From Lentibacillus populi (lineage in GTDB: Bacteria > Bacillota > Bacilli > Bacillales > Amphibacillaceae): 39,420 nt of DNA. Numbering within the stretch: position 1 is the stretch's first letter; each line of letters starts with the position of its first letter. The DNA is taken from contig BMJD01000041.1 in assembly GCA_014642895.1 (NCBI GenBank), forward strand, positions 1 to 39,420. Direction: 5' to 3'. The position numbers were made by a program, and so were the translations under genes. Positions 1 through 7,871 of the stretch are shown in pieces. The notes under the pieces are model-generated. The model saw only the letters and a list, made by a program, of their open reading frames with translations, was not told where the DNA came from and did not search any database.

Positions 1-98
1 GTAAGACGTCTTAGGAATCCCCTAAGATGCAATGGTCTGTGAAACAGGAAGCCCTACCTTCAAGCATTCCGAAAGGATGATAAGGTGGGGTCATTCAA
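1..98 (+). mobile_element. Probable 3' end of an IS200/IS605-type element (omega-RNA-like right end), cut by the window edge
   Basis: Two hairpins are visible: CTTAGG/CCTAAG (10-15 with 21-26), and CCCTACCTT/AAGGTGGGG (52-60 with 82-90, one G-U pair) enclosing a small GAAA-loop hairpin. The intervening words GTGAAACAGGAAGCC and the run GGGTCATTCAA at 88-98 resemble, from memory, the right ends of TnpB-carrying IS605 elements in Bacillaceae, where the 3' end of tnpB overlaps the omega-RNA. Frame 1 is open to a TGA at 40-42, which could be the tail of tnpB; the rest would lie before the window. The assignment is recall plus structure. It could also be a decayed remnant. Confidence 0.45.
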
Positions 99-180
99 TG
101 GGGGTTGCGATGACTAGAGTTGGGATTCATTTGATGGAGAGACGGCACTTGTAAAACAGAGGCAGGAGGTCAGGGGAAGA

Positions 181-234
181 GGTCGGGATGGAGGGAACTG
201 TGATTTAACAAGTTCCCTCCATTCCGACCTTTTA
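181..234 (+). terminator. Strong intrinsic terminator of an upstream gene
   Basis: A 19-bp stem (181-199 with 211-229, one G-U wobble) closes an 11-base loop and is followed by TTTTAT. It ends whatever is transcribed rightward from before the window and isolates the yhgE-like gene. The stem is GC-rich enough to work in either direction. Confidence 0.85.
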
Positions 235-303
235 TAATTTGATACAAATTCCGGCCGATCTTCATACTCCCAAAATAGACAATATTAGGATTATTTTTCC
301 CAG

Positions 304-332
304 TGGAATTACCTTGAAAATATTGCTATAAT
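304..332 (+). promoter_or_regulatory. Extended -10 promoter for the YhgE/Pip gene
   Basis: TATAAT at 327-332 is preceded by TGC (324-326), giving an extended -10. The hexamer 17 bases upstream, TGGAAT at 304-309, is a poor -35, as is usual for extended -10 promoters. The predicted start near 339 lies just before the palindrome at 351-370. Confidence 0.6.
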
Positions 333-350
333 ACATAGTCATAATAAGCG

Positions 351-370
351 AAATGAATCGTGGTTCATTT
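351..370 (+). promoter_or_regulatory. Palindromic operator AAATGAA-N6-TTCATTT before the YhgE/Pip gene
   Basis: Perfect 7-bp arms (351-357 and 364-370) separated by 6 bases lie between the predicted transcription start and the ATG at 397. This is the geometry of a TetR-family operator. In Bacillus subtilis, yhgE sits beside a TetR-type gene (yhgD). No regulator gene lies in the visible DNA next to this copy, so the repressor is unknown. Confidence 0.5.
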
Positions 371-396
371 ACGACAATCAAATAAGGAAGAGATTT

Positions 397-2631
397 ATGA
401 AAAACAGCTTTAGAATCTTTAAAACAGACTTAAAAAATATCGGAACAAATTGGGTAGCTGCCATCTTGATTGGCGGCTTAATCATTTTACCGTCACTGTA
501 CGCCTGGTTTAATATTAAAGCGTCCTGGGATCCGTATGGGCAGACAGACCAAATACCAGTCGGAGTGGTAAATGAAGATGCCGGGGCAATGGTTCGCGAT
601 CAGGAAATTCATGTTGGCGATGATTTAGTCAAAACGTTAAAGAAAAACGATGATATGGATTGGCAATTTGTCAATCGTGATAAGGCAATGGATAAGGTGA
701 AGTATGGTGATTATTACGCGGTGATTGTGATTCCGAAAAATTTTTCCGAAAAACTAGGTACCGTTATTAGTGATAATCCGGAAAAAGCTAAGGTCGAATA
801 TTACGTGAATGAAAAACTTAATGCGGTTGCGCCTAAAATTACCGAAAAAGGTGCAAGCGCGATTGTGGAACAAATCAGCAGTAATTTCATTTCAACCGTT
901 AATGGGGTCATTTTCGACATGTTTAACAAAATTGGAATTGAATTGGAAAGTGACTTGCCTGATATTAAACGATTTGAAAATTATGTTTTTACAATGGAGA
1001 AAAAGCTGCCGGAAATTCATCAATTACTAAACGAATCGATGTCTGATGCTACTAGTGCACAGGAAATTGTCAAGAAAGCACAAGGATTAGTTCCTGATGC
1101 AAAGCAAGTAACGAATAATGGTTTGCAGACGATTGATGAGACGACAGCCTTTTTAAAAAAAGGTGAAGCGCGTTTAAATGAAATGGCGCCGAAAATTAAA
1201 CAGGATTTGGAGAAGATTCAGAAAATAGCCGCTGAGGCGAACAATTTTATCAGCAAGGTGCAGGGAACCGATATTGATTTCAGCACTGGTAAAGAAATAA
1301 GTGACCAGTTAAACGGGAAAGTAAATGAAGCTATTGAGCGGATTAATACTGTTGAAGAGGCATTGCGTCAATTACAAGCACAAAATAATGAGCAGGGAAA
1401 AAATGGCGGTACAGACCAGGAGCAAAACGCTGGTGGAAACCTGGAGGACCCGAACAATCAGCAACCTAATAATCAAAATGAGCAGATTGATAAAGCCTTA
1501 GAGGAATTAGAAACATTAAAATCGGGGCTTCAGGAAGCGCAGGGGAACGCCAATAAAATAAATTCATTCATTGAGGATAAAAAAGCAGAGGTCGATAGCG
1601 TTATTTCCGATTTGCAGGATATAACAGCAACGACGGCGAAAAACATCGATGCCTTTGTCAAAGAATATAAGGAAAATATTGAACCAACCGTTTTACAAGA
1701 GATCGATAGGGCTAAAAATACCTTATCCCAGGCCAGAGGAATTTTAGTCGAAATACAGTCAACCATTCCTGAAGTGGAAAGGATTTTAAATCGTACGGGT
1801 GATAACCTTGGTGAAGGAAAAGACACATTGGAACATGTACTTGGTCAATTTCCGTATGTAAATGACAAGGTGAATCAGCTGGCCGATCGTATTCGCGATA
1901 TTCAGGGAGAAACCGATATTAACGAAATTATTCAGCTGCTGCAAAATGATCCGGAAGCAGAACGTGGTTTTTTTGCCCAGCCGGTTGAGCTTAACGAAAA
2001 TAAGCTATTCCCAATTCCTAATTATGGAACAGGGATGACACCGTTCTACACGGTACTGGCGATTTGGGTAGGTGCTTTACTGCTTATCTCACTGCTGGCT
2101 GTTGATATTAAAAATGCTGAAGCCTATACGATCAGGCAAACTTATTTTGGACGACTTTTCACCTTTATGACGATTGGACTCGTTCAGACATTAATTGTCA
2201 CGCTTGGTGATCTTTTCTTAATTGCTGTTGATGTAAAGGCGGCCCTTTGGTTTGTACTGTTTGGTCTGTTCGTTAGTATCGTGTTTATGTTAACTGTTTA
2301 CACACTGGTATCGGTATTTGGCGATGTCGGAAAAGCAGTAGCGATTGTCTTTCTCGTCCTGCAAATAGCTGGATCTGGCGGTACCTACCCTGTCGTTTTG
2401 CTGCCTGAATTTTTCCAGACAATTAATCCATTCCTGCCGTTTACCTATGCGGTTGACCTGATGCGTGAGGCGGTAGGCGGGATTGTCTGGGAACGCGCTT
2501 ATCATGACATATTGTTCCTGGCGATATTCGGTATTGCGGCATTACTATTAGGTACTTTCCTGAAAGGGCCAATTAACAGTAAAACGAAATTGCTGATGAA
2601 AAAGTCGAAGGAATCGGGATTATTCCATTAG
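397..2631 (+). CDS. YhgE/Pip family integral membrane protein (ABC-2-type permease-like, phage-infection-protein homologue)
   Basis: The 744-residue product has the family architecture. An N-terminal signal-anchor (about 18-38, ending in YAWFNIKASWDPY, typical of the YhgE N-terminal domain) is followed by a long extracellular coiled-coil region (about 200-530) and a C-terminal block of five or so membrane helices (about 550-735) of the ABC-2 permease type. A low-complexity Asn/Gln/Gly stretch near 327-365 interrupts the coiled coil and looks like a flexible linker. The family includes Lactococcus Pip, needed for phage c2 infection; its cellular job, probably export or envelope function, is not established. 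ATG at 397 follows AAGGAAGAGA. The gene is monocistronic, with its own promoter, palindromic operator and terminator. Confidence 0.92.
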   Translation: MKNSFRIFKTDLKNIGTNWVAAILIGGLIILPSLYAWFNIKASWDPYGQTDQIPVGVVNEDAGAMVRDQEIHVGDDLVKTLKKNDDMDWQFVNRDKAMDKVKYGDYYAVIVIPKNFSEKLGTVISDNPEKAKVEYYVNEKLNAVAPKITEKGASAIVEQISSNFISTVNGVIFDMFNKIGIELESDLPDIKRFENYVFTMEKKLPEIHQLLNESMSDATSAQEIVKKAQGLVPDAKQVTNNGLQTIDETTAFLKKGEARLNEMAPKIKQDLEKIQKIAAEANNFISKVQGTDIDFSTGKEISDQLNGKVNEAIERINTVEEALRQLQAQNNEQGKNGGTDQEQNAGGNLEDPNNQQPNNQNEQIDKALEELETLKSGLQEAQGNANKINSFIEDKKAEVDSVISDLQDITATTAKNIDAFVKEYKENIEPTVLQEIDRAKNTLSQARGILVEIQSTIPEVERILNRTGDNLGEGKDTLEHVLGQFPYVNDKVNQLADRIRDIQGETDINEIIQLLQNDPEAERGFFAQPVELNENKLFPIPNYGTGMTPFYTVLAIWVGALLLISLLAVDIKNAEAYTIRQTYFGRLFTFMTIGLVQTLIVTLGDLFLIAVDVKAALWFVLFGLFVSIVFMLTVYTLVSVFGDVGKAVAIVFLVLQIAGSGGTYPVVLLPEFFQTINPFLPFTYAVDLMREAVGGIVWERAYHDILFLAIFGIAALLLGTFLKGPINSKTKLLMKKSKESGLFH

Positions 2632-2654
2632 CATAATTTATAGGAGCAATGGGG

Positions 2655-2681
2655 GCGAGTAGCTTATGCTGCTCGCTTTTT
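2655..2681 (+). terminator. Intrinsic terminator of the YhgE/Pip gene
   Basis: GCGAGTAGC (2655-2663) pairs with GCTGCTCGC (2668-2676) across a TTAT loop, with one G-U pair, and is followed by TTTTT. Confidence 0.85.
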
Positions 2682-2741
2682 CACTTTTGCATTGCTAAGA
2701 AGTACCAACGTCATTTGGTCAGTAAGAGAGTTGATTTTTTT

Positions 2742-2749
2742 GCTATAAT
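2742..2749 (+). promoter_or_regulatory. Extended -10 promoter for the alpha/beta hydrolase
   Basis: TGC TATAAT at 2742-2749 gives an extended -10. No good -35 lies 16-18 bases upstream. The predicted start is near 2756, about 25 bases before the GTG start. Confidence 0.5.
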
Positions 2750-2780
2750 AGAATAGAAATTTCTAGGGAGGAGATAGCAT

Positions 2781-3740
2781 GTGGAACAAAAAAAAGGCTT
2801 AAAAATTGTTATTGGACTTATCATTATCCTATTAATCATAAATATCGCAGCAAGCTTTTATTTTTATAATTTGGCAATTGATCGCAACCAGAAGGATTTC
2901 CTCCAGGGCAATAGTGATCTGGAAGTATCTGCTGAAGCAATGGAAGTTTTTATGGATGGCGATTGGCGTACATGGGTAGACAATCAGAAATTTGAAGAAT
3001 TGGAAATGAACTCTTTCGATGGATTAACACTAAAAGGCTATTTTTTACCAGCGAAGAAACCGACAAATAAAACCGTTATATTAGCACATGGTTATCTTGG
3101 GAAAGGTAAGGACATGGGATTGTACGCCCAATATTATTATCAGGAACTTGGGTATAACGTGTTGATGCCGGATGCTCGTGGTCATGGACAAAGTGAAGGA
3201 GATTACATCGGATTTGGCTGGCACGACCGTTTAGACTATGTGGATTGGATCGGTTTGCTGATTGACAAATTGGGTCCGGATACTGAAATTGTATTGCATG
3301 GCGTATCGATGGGTGCGGCAACCGTTTTAATGACAAGCGGGGAAGAGCTTCCGAACAATGTTAAAGCTATCGTTTCAGACAGCGCATATACTAGTGTGAA
3401 AGAAATGTTCGCCTATCAAATGAAGCGCATGTTTCATATCCCGACATTTCCAGTATTGCCAACAACAAGCCTGGTGACAGATATGAAGGCAGATTACTCA
3501 TTATCCGAAGCATCTGCGCTGGATCAGGTGAAAAAGGCGGAAGTTCCGATACTTTATTTCCACGGCAATGCCGATTCATTTGTCCCGACGGAGATGTCCA
3601 AGGAACTTTATGAAAATACGAAAAGCAATGCCGAACTCATGATTGTTGATGGAGCTGGACATGGGGAATCATTTGTTGTAGACCGCGAGCGTTATGAAAA
3701 TAAACTTAGCGCGTTTTTGCGTAAATATGTGAAGGAATAA
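2781..3740 (+). CDS. Membrane-anchored alpha/beta hydrolase (serine hydrolase, S9/YqkD-like)
   Basis: The 319-residue product has one N-terminal membrane helix (about 8-29) and an outward-facing hydrolase domain. Visible catalytic elements are the oxyanion motif HGYLG (103-107), the nucleophile elbow GVSMG with Ser176, the acid Asp265 in GNADSFVP and His294 in GAGHGES. The start is GTG at 2781: it is spaced well from GGGAGGAG (2766-2773), whereas the ATG two bases earlier (2779) opens a frame that stops after seven codons. Substrate unknown; the family contains lipases, esterases and peptidases. Single-gene transcription unit with its own promoter and terminator. Confidence 0.9.
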   Translation: MEQKKGLKIVIGLIIILLIINIAASFYFYNLAIDRNQKDFLQGNSDLEVSAEAMEVFMDGDWRTWVDNQKFEELEMNSFDGLTLKGYFLPAKKPTNKTVILAHGYLGKGKDMGLYAQYYYQELGYNVLMPDARGHGQSEGDYIGFGWHDRLDYVDWIGLLIDKLGPDTEIVLHGVSMGAATVLMTSGEELPNNVKAIVSDSAYTSVKEMFAYQMKRMFHIPTFPVLPTTSLVTDMKADYSLSEASALDQVKKAEVPILYFHGNADSFVPTEMSKELYENTKSNAELMIVDGAGHGESFVVDRERYENKLSAFLRKYVKE

Positions 3741-3764
3741 GCAGTCGTATGGCTGCTTATTTTT
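3736..3764 (+). terminator. Intrinsic terminator of the alpha/beta hydrolase
   Basis: AATAAGCAG (3736-3744) pairs perfectly with CTGCTTATT (3753-3761) over an 8-base loop and runs into TTTT. The stem overlaps the stop codon at 3738-3740. Confidence 0.8.
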
Positions 3765-3798
3765 GTGTGGATTAGGGAAAGAAGGGATAACCCAGCTG

Positions 3799-3941
3799 GA
3801 ACATCAACCGGTGGTGGCGAATATCAAACTGGAGAGCGCGGGTATCAACGGGAGGGGCCGAACATCAACCGTAGAGCACTAAACACCAACGGTATAGGGA
3901 GAACATCAACCGGAGAGCGGAAATTTCAACCGGAACGAGAG
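3799..3941 (-). repeat. Degenerate array of about seven 19-21-bp units, family GAACATCAACCGGAGAGCG
   Basis: Seven consecutive units of 19-21 bases each begin with GAACATCAACC or a variant (GAATATCAAAC, GGGTATCAACG, AAACACCAACG, GAAATTTCAACC). The unit near 3859 (GAACATCAACCGTAGAGCAC) matches the complement of the array at 10846-11095 at about 17 of 20 bases, so both belong to one repeat family. Strand is given as minus because the other array reads TTTACTG on the plus strand. The array fills the gap between two convergent genes. An open frame of 79 codons runs through it, but its composition is only the repeat. Confidence 0.75.
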
Positions 3942-3960
3942 CATACCATATTTTATCTGT

Positions 3961-3994
3961 ACAAAAAGAGCTGGCACATCACACGTGCCAGCTC
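3961..3994 (-). terminator. Intrinsic terminator of the S9 peptidase
   Basis: A perfect 10-bp stem GAGCTGGCAC/GTGCCAGCTC (3968-3977 with 3985-3994) has a 7-base loop. Read on the minus strand it is followed by TTTTTGT. Confidence 0.88.
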
Positions 3995-4008
3995 ACCCCA
4001 ATAAATCT

Positions 4009-6009
4009 CTACAAATATTTCTCAAACCAACCGCAAATATGATTTAAACGCGCTATTCGCATTTCCGGGTTGCCGCTTCTGCTTAATTCATGATTGGCAC
4101 CAGGGAAACGGACAAATGCAACTTCCTTCTTCAGATGCTTTAGAGTAATAAATAATTGTTCACCTTGCTCGATTGGACAGCGCAAGTCTTGTTCGCCATG
4201 TACGATTAACAGCGGCGTTTCTACATTTTCGGCATATTTCAACGGTGAAAAATCCCATAGCTTGGCGGGATCGTCTAACAAATTTTTGCCAAGTTCCCAT
4301 TCTGTGAAAAAGTAGCCGATATCACTGACACCGTAGAAGCTTAGCCAGTTACAGATAGAACGCTGTGTAACTGCTGCTTTGAAGCGGTTTGTGTGTCCGA
4401 CGATCCAGTTTGTCATAAAGCCGCCATAGCTTCCCCCGGTTACCCCAAGCCGATCGTTATCGATAAAGTCATAGTTTTCCAGGGCATAATCGACAGCGGA
4501 CATTAAATCGGTATAATCACCATTTCCGTAGTTTTCCCGGCATGCGTTCACAAATTCCTGTCCGTAACCATGACTTCCTCTAGGATTGGTGTACAGGACA
4601 ACATATCCTTTTGCAGCAAGTAATTGCAGTTCATGAAAAAACGTTTGCCCGTACATCGCATGCGGACCTCCGTGAATTTCTAATACAAATGGATATTTTT
4701 TATCTTCTTTAAAATCATACGGATGCAGAAGCCAGCCCTGAATTTCCGAGCCATCCTCTGCAGTAATCGTTATTGTTTCCGGTTCACTAAGAGAAACCTC
4801 TTCTAAAAGTTCCGCATTGGCATTTGTTAATTGAGTCAGTTCCGTATTTTTCCACTGATAAAAGTTACATGGATTTGTTGGGGTACTGATCCCAAGAATA
4901 AATGTATTGTCCACTCCGTTATAGGAAAAACCGAAGACATGATTGTTATCTTTATATAACACCTCGATATTGCCTTTTAAGTCAGCTTGGTAGAGCCCTG
5001 TTGTACCGTGATCACTGCCGATAAAGAATAATTTATCCTCAGCAAGCGACCAAACCGGACCTTCCGTCGAGTAACCCATTCGTGAATCGCCAACCATGAC
5101 ATCACCAAGCTGCATATCAACTTTTGAACTTAAACACGTGCGTTCTTTCGTTGCAACATCAAACACATACAGCTCGTTTAATGTCGCCCCGCTATAGGCA
5201 TATTCATGGCCGAAGCAAGCAATTTTATCACCGCTTGGCGAGAATCTGGCATTGCCGTATGACCCATTTCCATCCGTTAGTTTGGTTACATCCTTTGTTG
5301 CCAGATTTAACATGAAAAGATCATTTGTTAAAGCATAATCAGCATCATCGTCAAGGTTTGCGGAAAAAAGTATAAGATTTCCATCAGGCGAAATATCCTC
5401 AAATCCATGATCGGTATCGTTAACCGTCAGCTGGGTAAAGGTAGCTTTCTCTACATCATAAAGTACTAATTGAGCACGTTTGTCATCATGAAATCCATGT
5501 GCATCAGACTTATGCTTTAGACGATCAATGACAATTGGCTCCTTTGCTTGCTGTTCTTTTTCCTTTTGCCGTTCTTCCTTGGTTTGTTCGTGCTGATTCC
5601 CAACGTCATCATTCTCTTTCAAGCTAGCGGTAAAGACGAGATATTTCCCATCCTTTGACCATTCCGGATTAACGGCACCATTTTTGAAAAATGTCAGTTG
5701 TTGTGCCTCGCCGCCGTTTGTTGGAACTATCCAAAGCTGGGACAGCCCGCTCCGTGTCGACTGAAAAACAAGTTTCTTCCCGTCTGGGGAGAACCGTGGA
5801 TGACTATTTTTGGCGTTAGTAAACGTCCATTGCTTGGGTTCTCCTCCGTTAATTTTTTGCAAAAACAATTGTGATTGGTACTCGTTATCATCATTTACCG
5901 TAGCGGAAACAAATGCATATGTATCTTCATTTGGCGCGATTTGCGGGTCACTGTACATGGCAATTTTTGTTAAATCTTCAACGGCTAATGCTCGTTTCAC
6001 TTTTGGCAT
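4009..6009 (-). CDS. S9 family peptidase (acylaminoacyl-peptidase / prolyl oligopeptidase type, YuxL-like)
   Basis: The 666-residue product has an N-terminal TolB/PD40-like beta-propeller (about 1-390; repeats such as HPRFSPDGKKLVF and ISPDGNLILFSA) and a C-terminal alpha/beta hydrolase. The predicted triad is Ser527 in GGSYGGF, Asp608 in GEQDLRCP and His640 in GANHELS. The family removes acylated or short N-terminal residues from peptides in the cytoplasm, with the propeller gating access; no signal peptide is present. ATG at 6009 is chosen because GGAGGAT lies 8 bases upstream; a TTG at 6024 overlaps that site. A Lys/Glu/Gln-rich insert near 140-165 interrupts the propeller. Own promoter and terminator, so a single-gene unit. 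Confidence 0.93.
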   Translation of the reverse strand: MPKVKRALAVEDLTKIAMYSDPQIAPNEDTYAFVSATVNDDNEYQSQLFLQKINGGEPKQWTFTNAKNSHPRFSPDGKKLVFQSTRSGLSQLWIVPTNGGEAQQLTFFKNGAVNPEWSKDGKYLVFTASLKENDDVGNQHEQTKEERQKEKEQQAKEPIVIDRLKHKSDAHGFHDDKRAQLVLYDVEKATFTQLTVNDTDHGFEDISPDGNLILFSANLDDDADYALTNDLFMLNLATKDVTKLTDGNGSYGNARFSPSGDKIACFGHEYAYSGATLNELYVFDVATKERTCLSSKVDMQLGDVMVGDSRMGYSTEGPVWSLAEDKLFFIGSDHGTTGLYQADLKGNIEVLYKDNNHVFGFSYNGVDNTFILGISTPTNPCNFYQWKNTELTQLTNANAELLEEVSLSEPETITITAEDGSEIQGWLLHPYDFKEDKKYPFVLEIHGGPHAMYGQTFFHELQLLAAKGYVVLYTNPRGSHGYGQEFVNACRENYGNGDYTDLMSAVDYALENYDFIDNDRLGVTGGSYGGFMTNWIVGHTNRFKAAVTQRSICNWLSFYGVSDIGYFFTEWELGKNLLDDPAKLWDFSPLKYAENVETPLLIVHGEQDLRCPIEQGEQLFITLKHLKKEVAFVRFPGANHELSRSGNPEMRIARLNHICGWFEKYL

Positions 6010-6039
6010 AGAAATATCCTCCAATTAATCGTTTTGTTA

Positions 6040-6068
6040 ATTTTAAACTATTTCGAGTTTCGAATCAA
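6040..6068 (-). promoter_or_regulatory. Sigma-A promoter of the S9 peptidase
   Basis: On the minus strand TTGATT (6063-6068) and TAAAAT (6040-6045) are separated by 17 bases, ending about 30 bases before the ATG. Confidence 0.65.
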
Positions 6069-6093
6069 TTAGAATAATAGAATTTTAGAAATA

Positions 6094-6597
6094 CTAGTTT
6101 ACGTTTTTCAGAAAGTTCTTTGTTTGTTTTGGACGATTAAAAATATGAATGGTTGTATCTCGCTGCTGATTTAATTTTTGATGAATGATTGGAGCTTTGC
6201 TCTTATTAAATTGGTAAACCCATTGAACAAATTCAAGGTCAAGTTTTTCGGGGCAATCCTTTCCAATATCGGGTCGCGTTTTCTTGTGGTATTGAATCCG
6301 GCGTTTTACAATTCCATATAAACAGCGAATGGTGCTGTAATGCAGGAAAATGACCGTATCAGCATGTTTGAGCCGAATATCCATTGTTGAACTGTAGTTT
6401 CCATCGATAATCCACGTATCCCGATTTATGATATGCTGTTGTGCTTGAACTAATGCTTGACGTTCAATTGGCCGCCACCCTGGCTGCCAGAAGATGGCAT
6501 CAAGATGATAAACTGGTATATCAAGCTTTTCCCCAAGCTGTTTTGCCAATGTTGACTTGCCTGCACCACCAGAGCCGACAATCATAATTTTTTTCAT
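6094..6597 (-). CDS. Small P-loop NTPase of the DNA topology modulation protein (FlaR-like) / adenylate-kinase-like group
   Basis: The 167-residue product starts MKKIMIVGSGGAGKST, a Walker A motif (8-16), then a kinase-like IPVYHLDAIFWQPGW segment and WIIDGNYSSTMDIRL, both characteristic of proteins annotated as topology modulation protein. The fold is of the adenylate/shikimate kinase class, so a small-molecule kinase role is as likely as the historical topology label; the substrate is unknown. ATG at 6597 follows GAGGAGG with 7 bases between; in-frame ATGs further upstream overlap or precede that site. It lies downstream of the dat terminator, so it is either read-through or has a promoter I cannot define. 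Confidence 0.8.
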   Translation of the reverse strand: MKKIMIVGSGGAGKSTLAKQLGEKLDIPVYHLDAIFWQPGWRPIERQALVQAQQHIINRDTWIIDGNYSSTMDIRLKHADTVIFLHYSTIRCLYGIVKRRIQYHKKTRPDIGKDCPEKLDLEFVQWVYQFNKSKAPIIHQKLNQQRDTTIHIFNRPKQTKNFLKNVN

Positions 6598-6625
6598 GGC
6601 GTTCCTCCTCATCATTTGTGAACCG

Positions 6626-6655
6626 AAAAACCCCCTTACAAAAGTGGCAAGGGGG
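6626..6655 (-). terminator. Intrinsic terminator of the D-amino-acid aminotransferase gene
   Basis: CCCCCTT/AAGGGGG (6631-6637 with 6649-6655) has an 11-base loop and, on the minus strand, a TTTTT tail. It sits between dat and the P-loop NTPase and should reduce read-through. Confidence 0.8.
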
Positions 6656-6671
6656 AGTACGCTATGGTGTG

Positions 6672-7547
6672 TTAGGTTGTCTGTGTGACCTGATTCGGTA
6701 AAATTACTGCATCTTTTTCGTATTCTGCCTGAAGCTGTTTGGTAGTCGCACCCGGTTTTCCGTCCGCTATTGTTTTTCCATCAACCGAAATGATCGGCAT
6801 GATTTCCGACGTGCTGCTGGATAAAAATAATTCATCTGCCAGTGCGATATCTTCAACCGAAAATCCTTCCTCGTTAAAGGGTATCCCAAGCTTTTTCGCA
6901 AATTGTTCAACGCGTATCCGTACACAGCCATGCAAAATGTTGTTTGTTGCCGGATGGGTGAAAATTTCACCGTTTCTAACCAGGTAGACATTAGATGAAC
7001 TGCACTCGGTTACAAACCCGTCTTTATGCAAAATTGCTTCATAGCAGCCATGTTCTTTTGCTTCTTGTTTTGCCAGAACATTAGGCAGCAGGTTCAAGCT
7101 CTTAATATAGCAGTTTTCCCAGCGGACATCACGCTTCGTAATCGTTCCAACACCATTTTTCAAAAACTCCAGGTTACGTGATAATGCTGTTACATATGCG
7201 TATACATTAGCTGGAACATCCTCAGGGAATGTGTGCTCTCGTGGGGCTGATCCTCGAGTAGCTTGAAGATATACTTTGGCATCTGTTTCGACCTCATTTT
7301 TTTGCAATAACGTGTTTAATAAATTTGTAAGCTCATCTTTGGTAAATGGCAACGCAATTTTTACGGCCTCTGCTGACCGGAACAAACGATTGATGTGCTC
7401 CTCAAGCAGGTAGTATTTTCCGTTATAGATACGGATAACTTCGTATACACCATCGCCAAACTGTAATCCGCGTTCTTCATAAGGATACTGCAGTGTGTCA
7501 CGATGGGTAAATTTCGTTTGCGATAAAATAATTGGATAGTTCGCCAT
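6672..7547 (-). CDS. dat: D-amino-acid aminotransferase (D-alanine aminotransferase), PLP fold type IV
   Basis: The 291-residue product matches the class-IV aminotransferase family in length and motifs: ERGLQFGDGVYEVIRIYNGK (25-44), the PLP-binding Lys149 in YIKSLNLLPNVLAK, and Glu181 in TECSSSNVYLV, which contacts the pyridine nitrogen in this family. The Q-F-G-D-G-V-Y-E-V and I-K-S-L-N-L-L signatures separate it from branched-chain aminotransferases. It interconverts D-alanine plus 2-oxoglutarate with pyruvate plus D-glutamate, feeding peptidoglycan synthesis; cytoplasmic. ATG at 7547 is preceded by GGGAGGCG; the ATG at 7562 lies upstream of that site and is less likely. Transcribed alone from the promoter at 7577-7605. 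Confidence 0.92.
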   Translation of the reverse strand: MANYPIILSQTKFTHRDTLQYPYEERGLQFGDGVYEVIRIYNGKYYLLEEHINRLFRSAEAVKIALPFTKDELTNLLNTLLQKNEVETDAKVYLQATRGSAPREHTFPEDVPANVYAYVTALSRNLEFLKNGVGTITKRDVRWENCYIKSLNLLPNVLAKQEAKEHGCYEAILHKDGFVTECSSSNVYLVRNGEIFTHPATNNILHGCVRIRVEQFAKKLGIPFNEEGFSVEDIALADELFLSSSTSEIMPIISVDGKTIADGKPGATTKQLQAEYEKDAVILPNQVTQTT

Positions 7548-7576
7548 TCTTTCGCCTCCCATAAAAGCATAAGCCT

Positions 7577-7605
7577 ATTCTATATCTTCCTGCTGAACTT
7601 GTAAA
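7577..7605 (-). promoter_or_regulatory. Sigma-A promoter of dat
   Basis: Minus-strand TTTACA (7600-7605) and TAGAAT (7577-7582) with a 17-base spacer. The predicted start is about 20 bases before the ATG. Confidence 0.65.
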
Positions 7606-7742
7606 TGAGGAATTAATTTATCACTACACCACAAAGTGTACGTAATTCAAAAAACGGGAGGGTGGGGAGGAAGGGCAAGCTAAAACCGTCACGTCCTGTG
7701 CGTCGCAAATCCTAACCGAATGAGGTTTCATTTTATAATTTG
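7606..7742. other. Intergenic stretch between the divergent dat and fnr genes, with one CAC-GTCCT-GTG hairpin
   Basis: No reading frame with a ribosome site is visible. A G-rich tract (7655-7675) is followed by CACGTCCTGTG at 7690-7700. This is the same loop (GTCCT) that recurs in the MITE at 12914-13370, so it may be a decayed module of that family. Confidence 0.4.
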
Positions 7743-7785
7743 AGTGATAAATATCATAGTTTTTGTTTAGAGGCTTCTATATAAT
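7743..7785 (+). promoter_or_regulatory. Fnr/Crp-type box plus -10 element: class II activated promoter of fnr
   Basis: AGTGA-N6-TCATA (7743-7758) matches the Bacillus Fnr/Crp consensus TGTGA-N6-TCACA at the conserved TGA/TCA cores. TATAAT at 7780-7785 predicts a start near 7792, which places the box centre (7750.5) at -41.5, the standard class II activator position. No -35 consensus is present, as expected for an activator-dependent promoter. Autoregulation is inferred. Confidence 0.6.
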
Positions 7786-7871
7786 GGTATTAATAAAGAA
7801 AAGCATTCGTATTGTTGTTCGGGGATTGCACCTTTTTCCCGTCTATCTTAGGAAAAGGACTGTGATGGCAA

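Noticed and set aside
3765-4004. 79-codon forward frame after the alpha/beta hydrolase
   Set aside because: It consists of the degenerate 20-bp repeat plus the neighbour's terminator stem, with no ribosome site.
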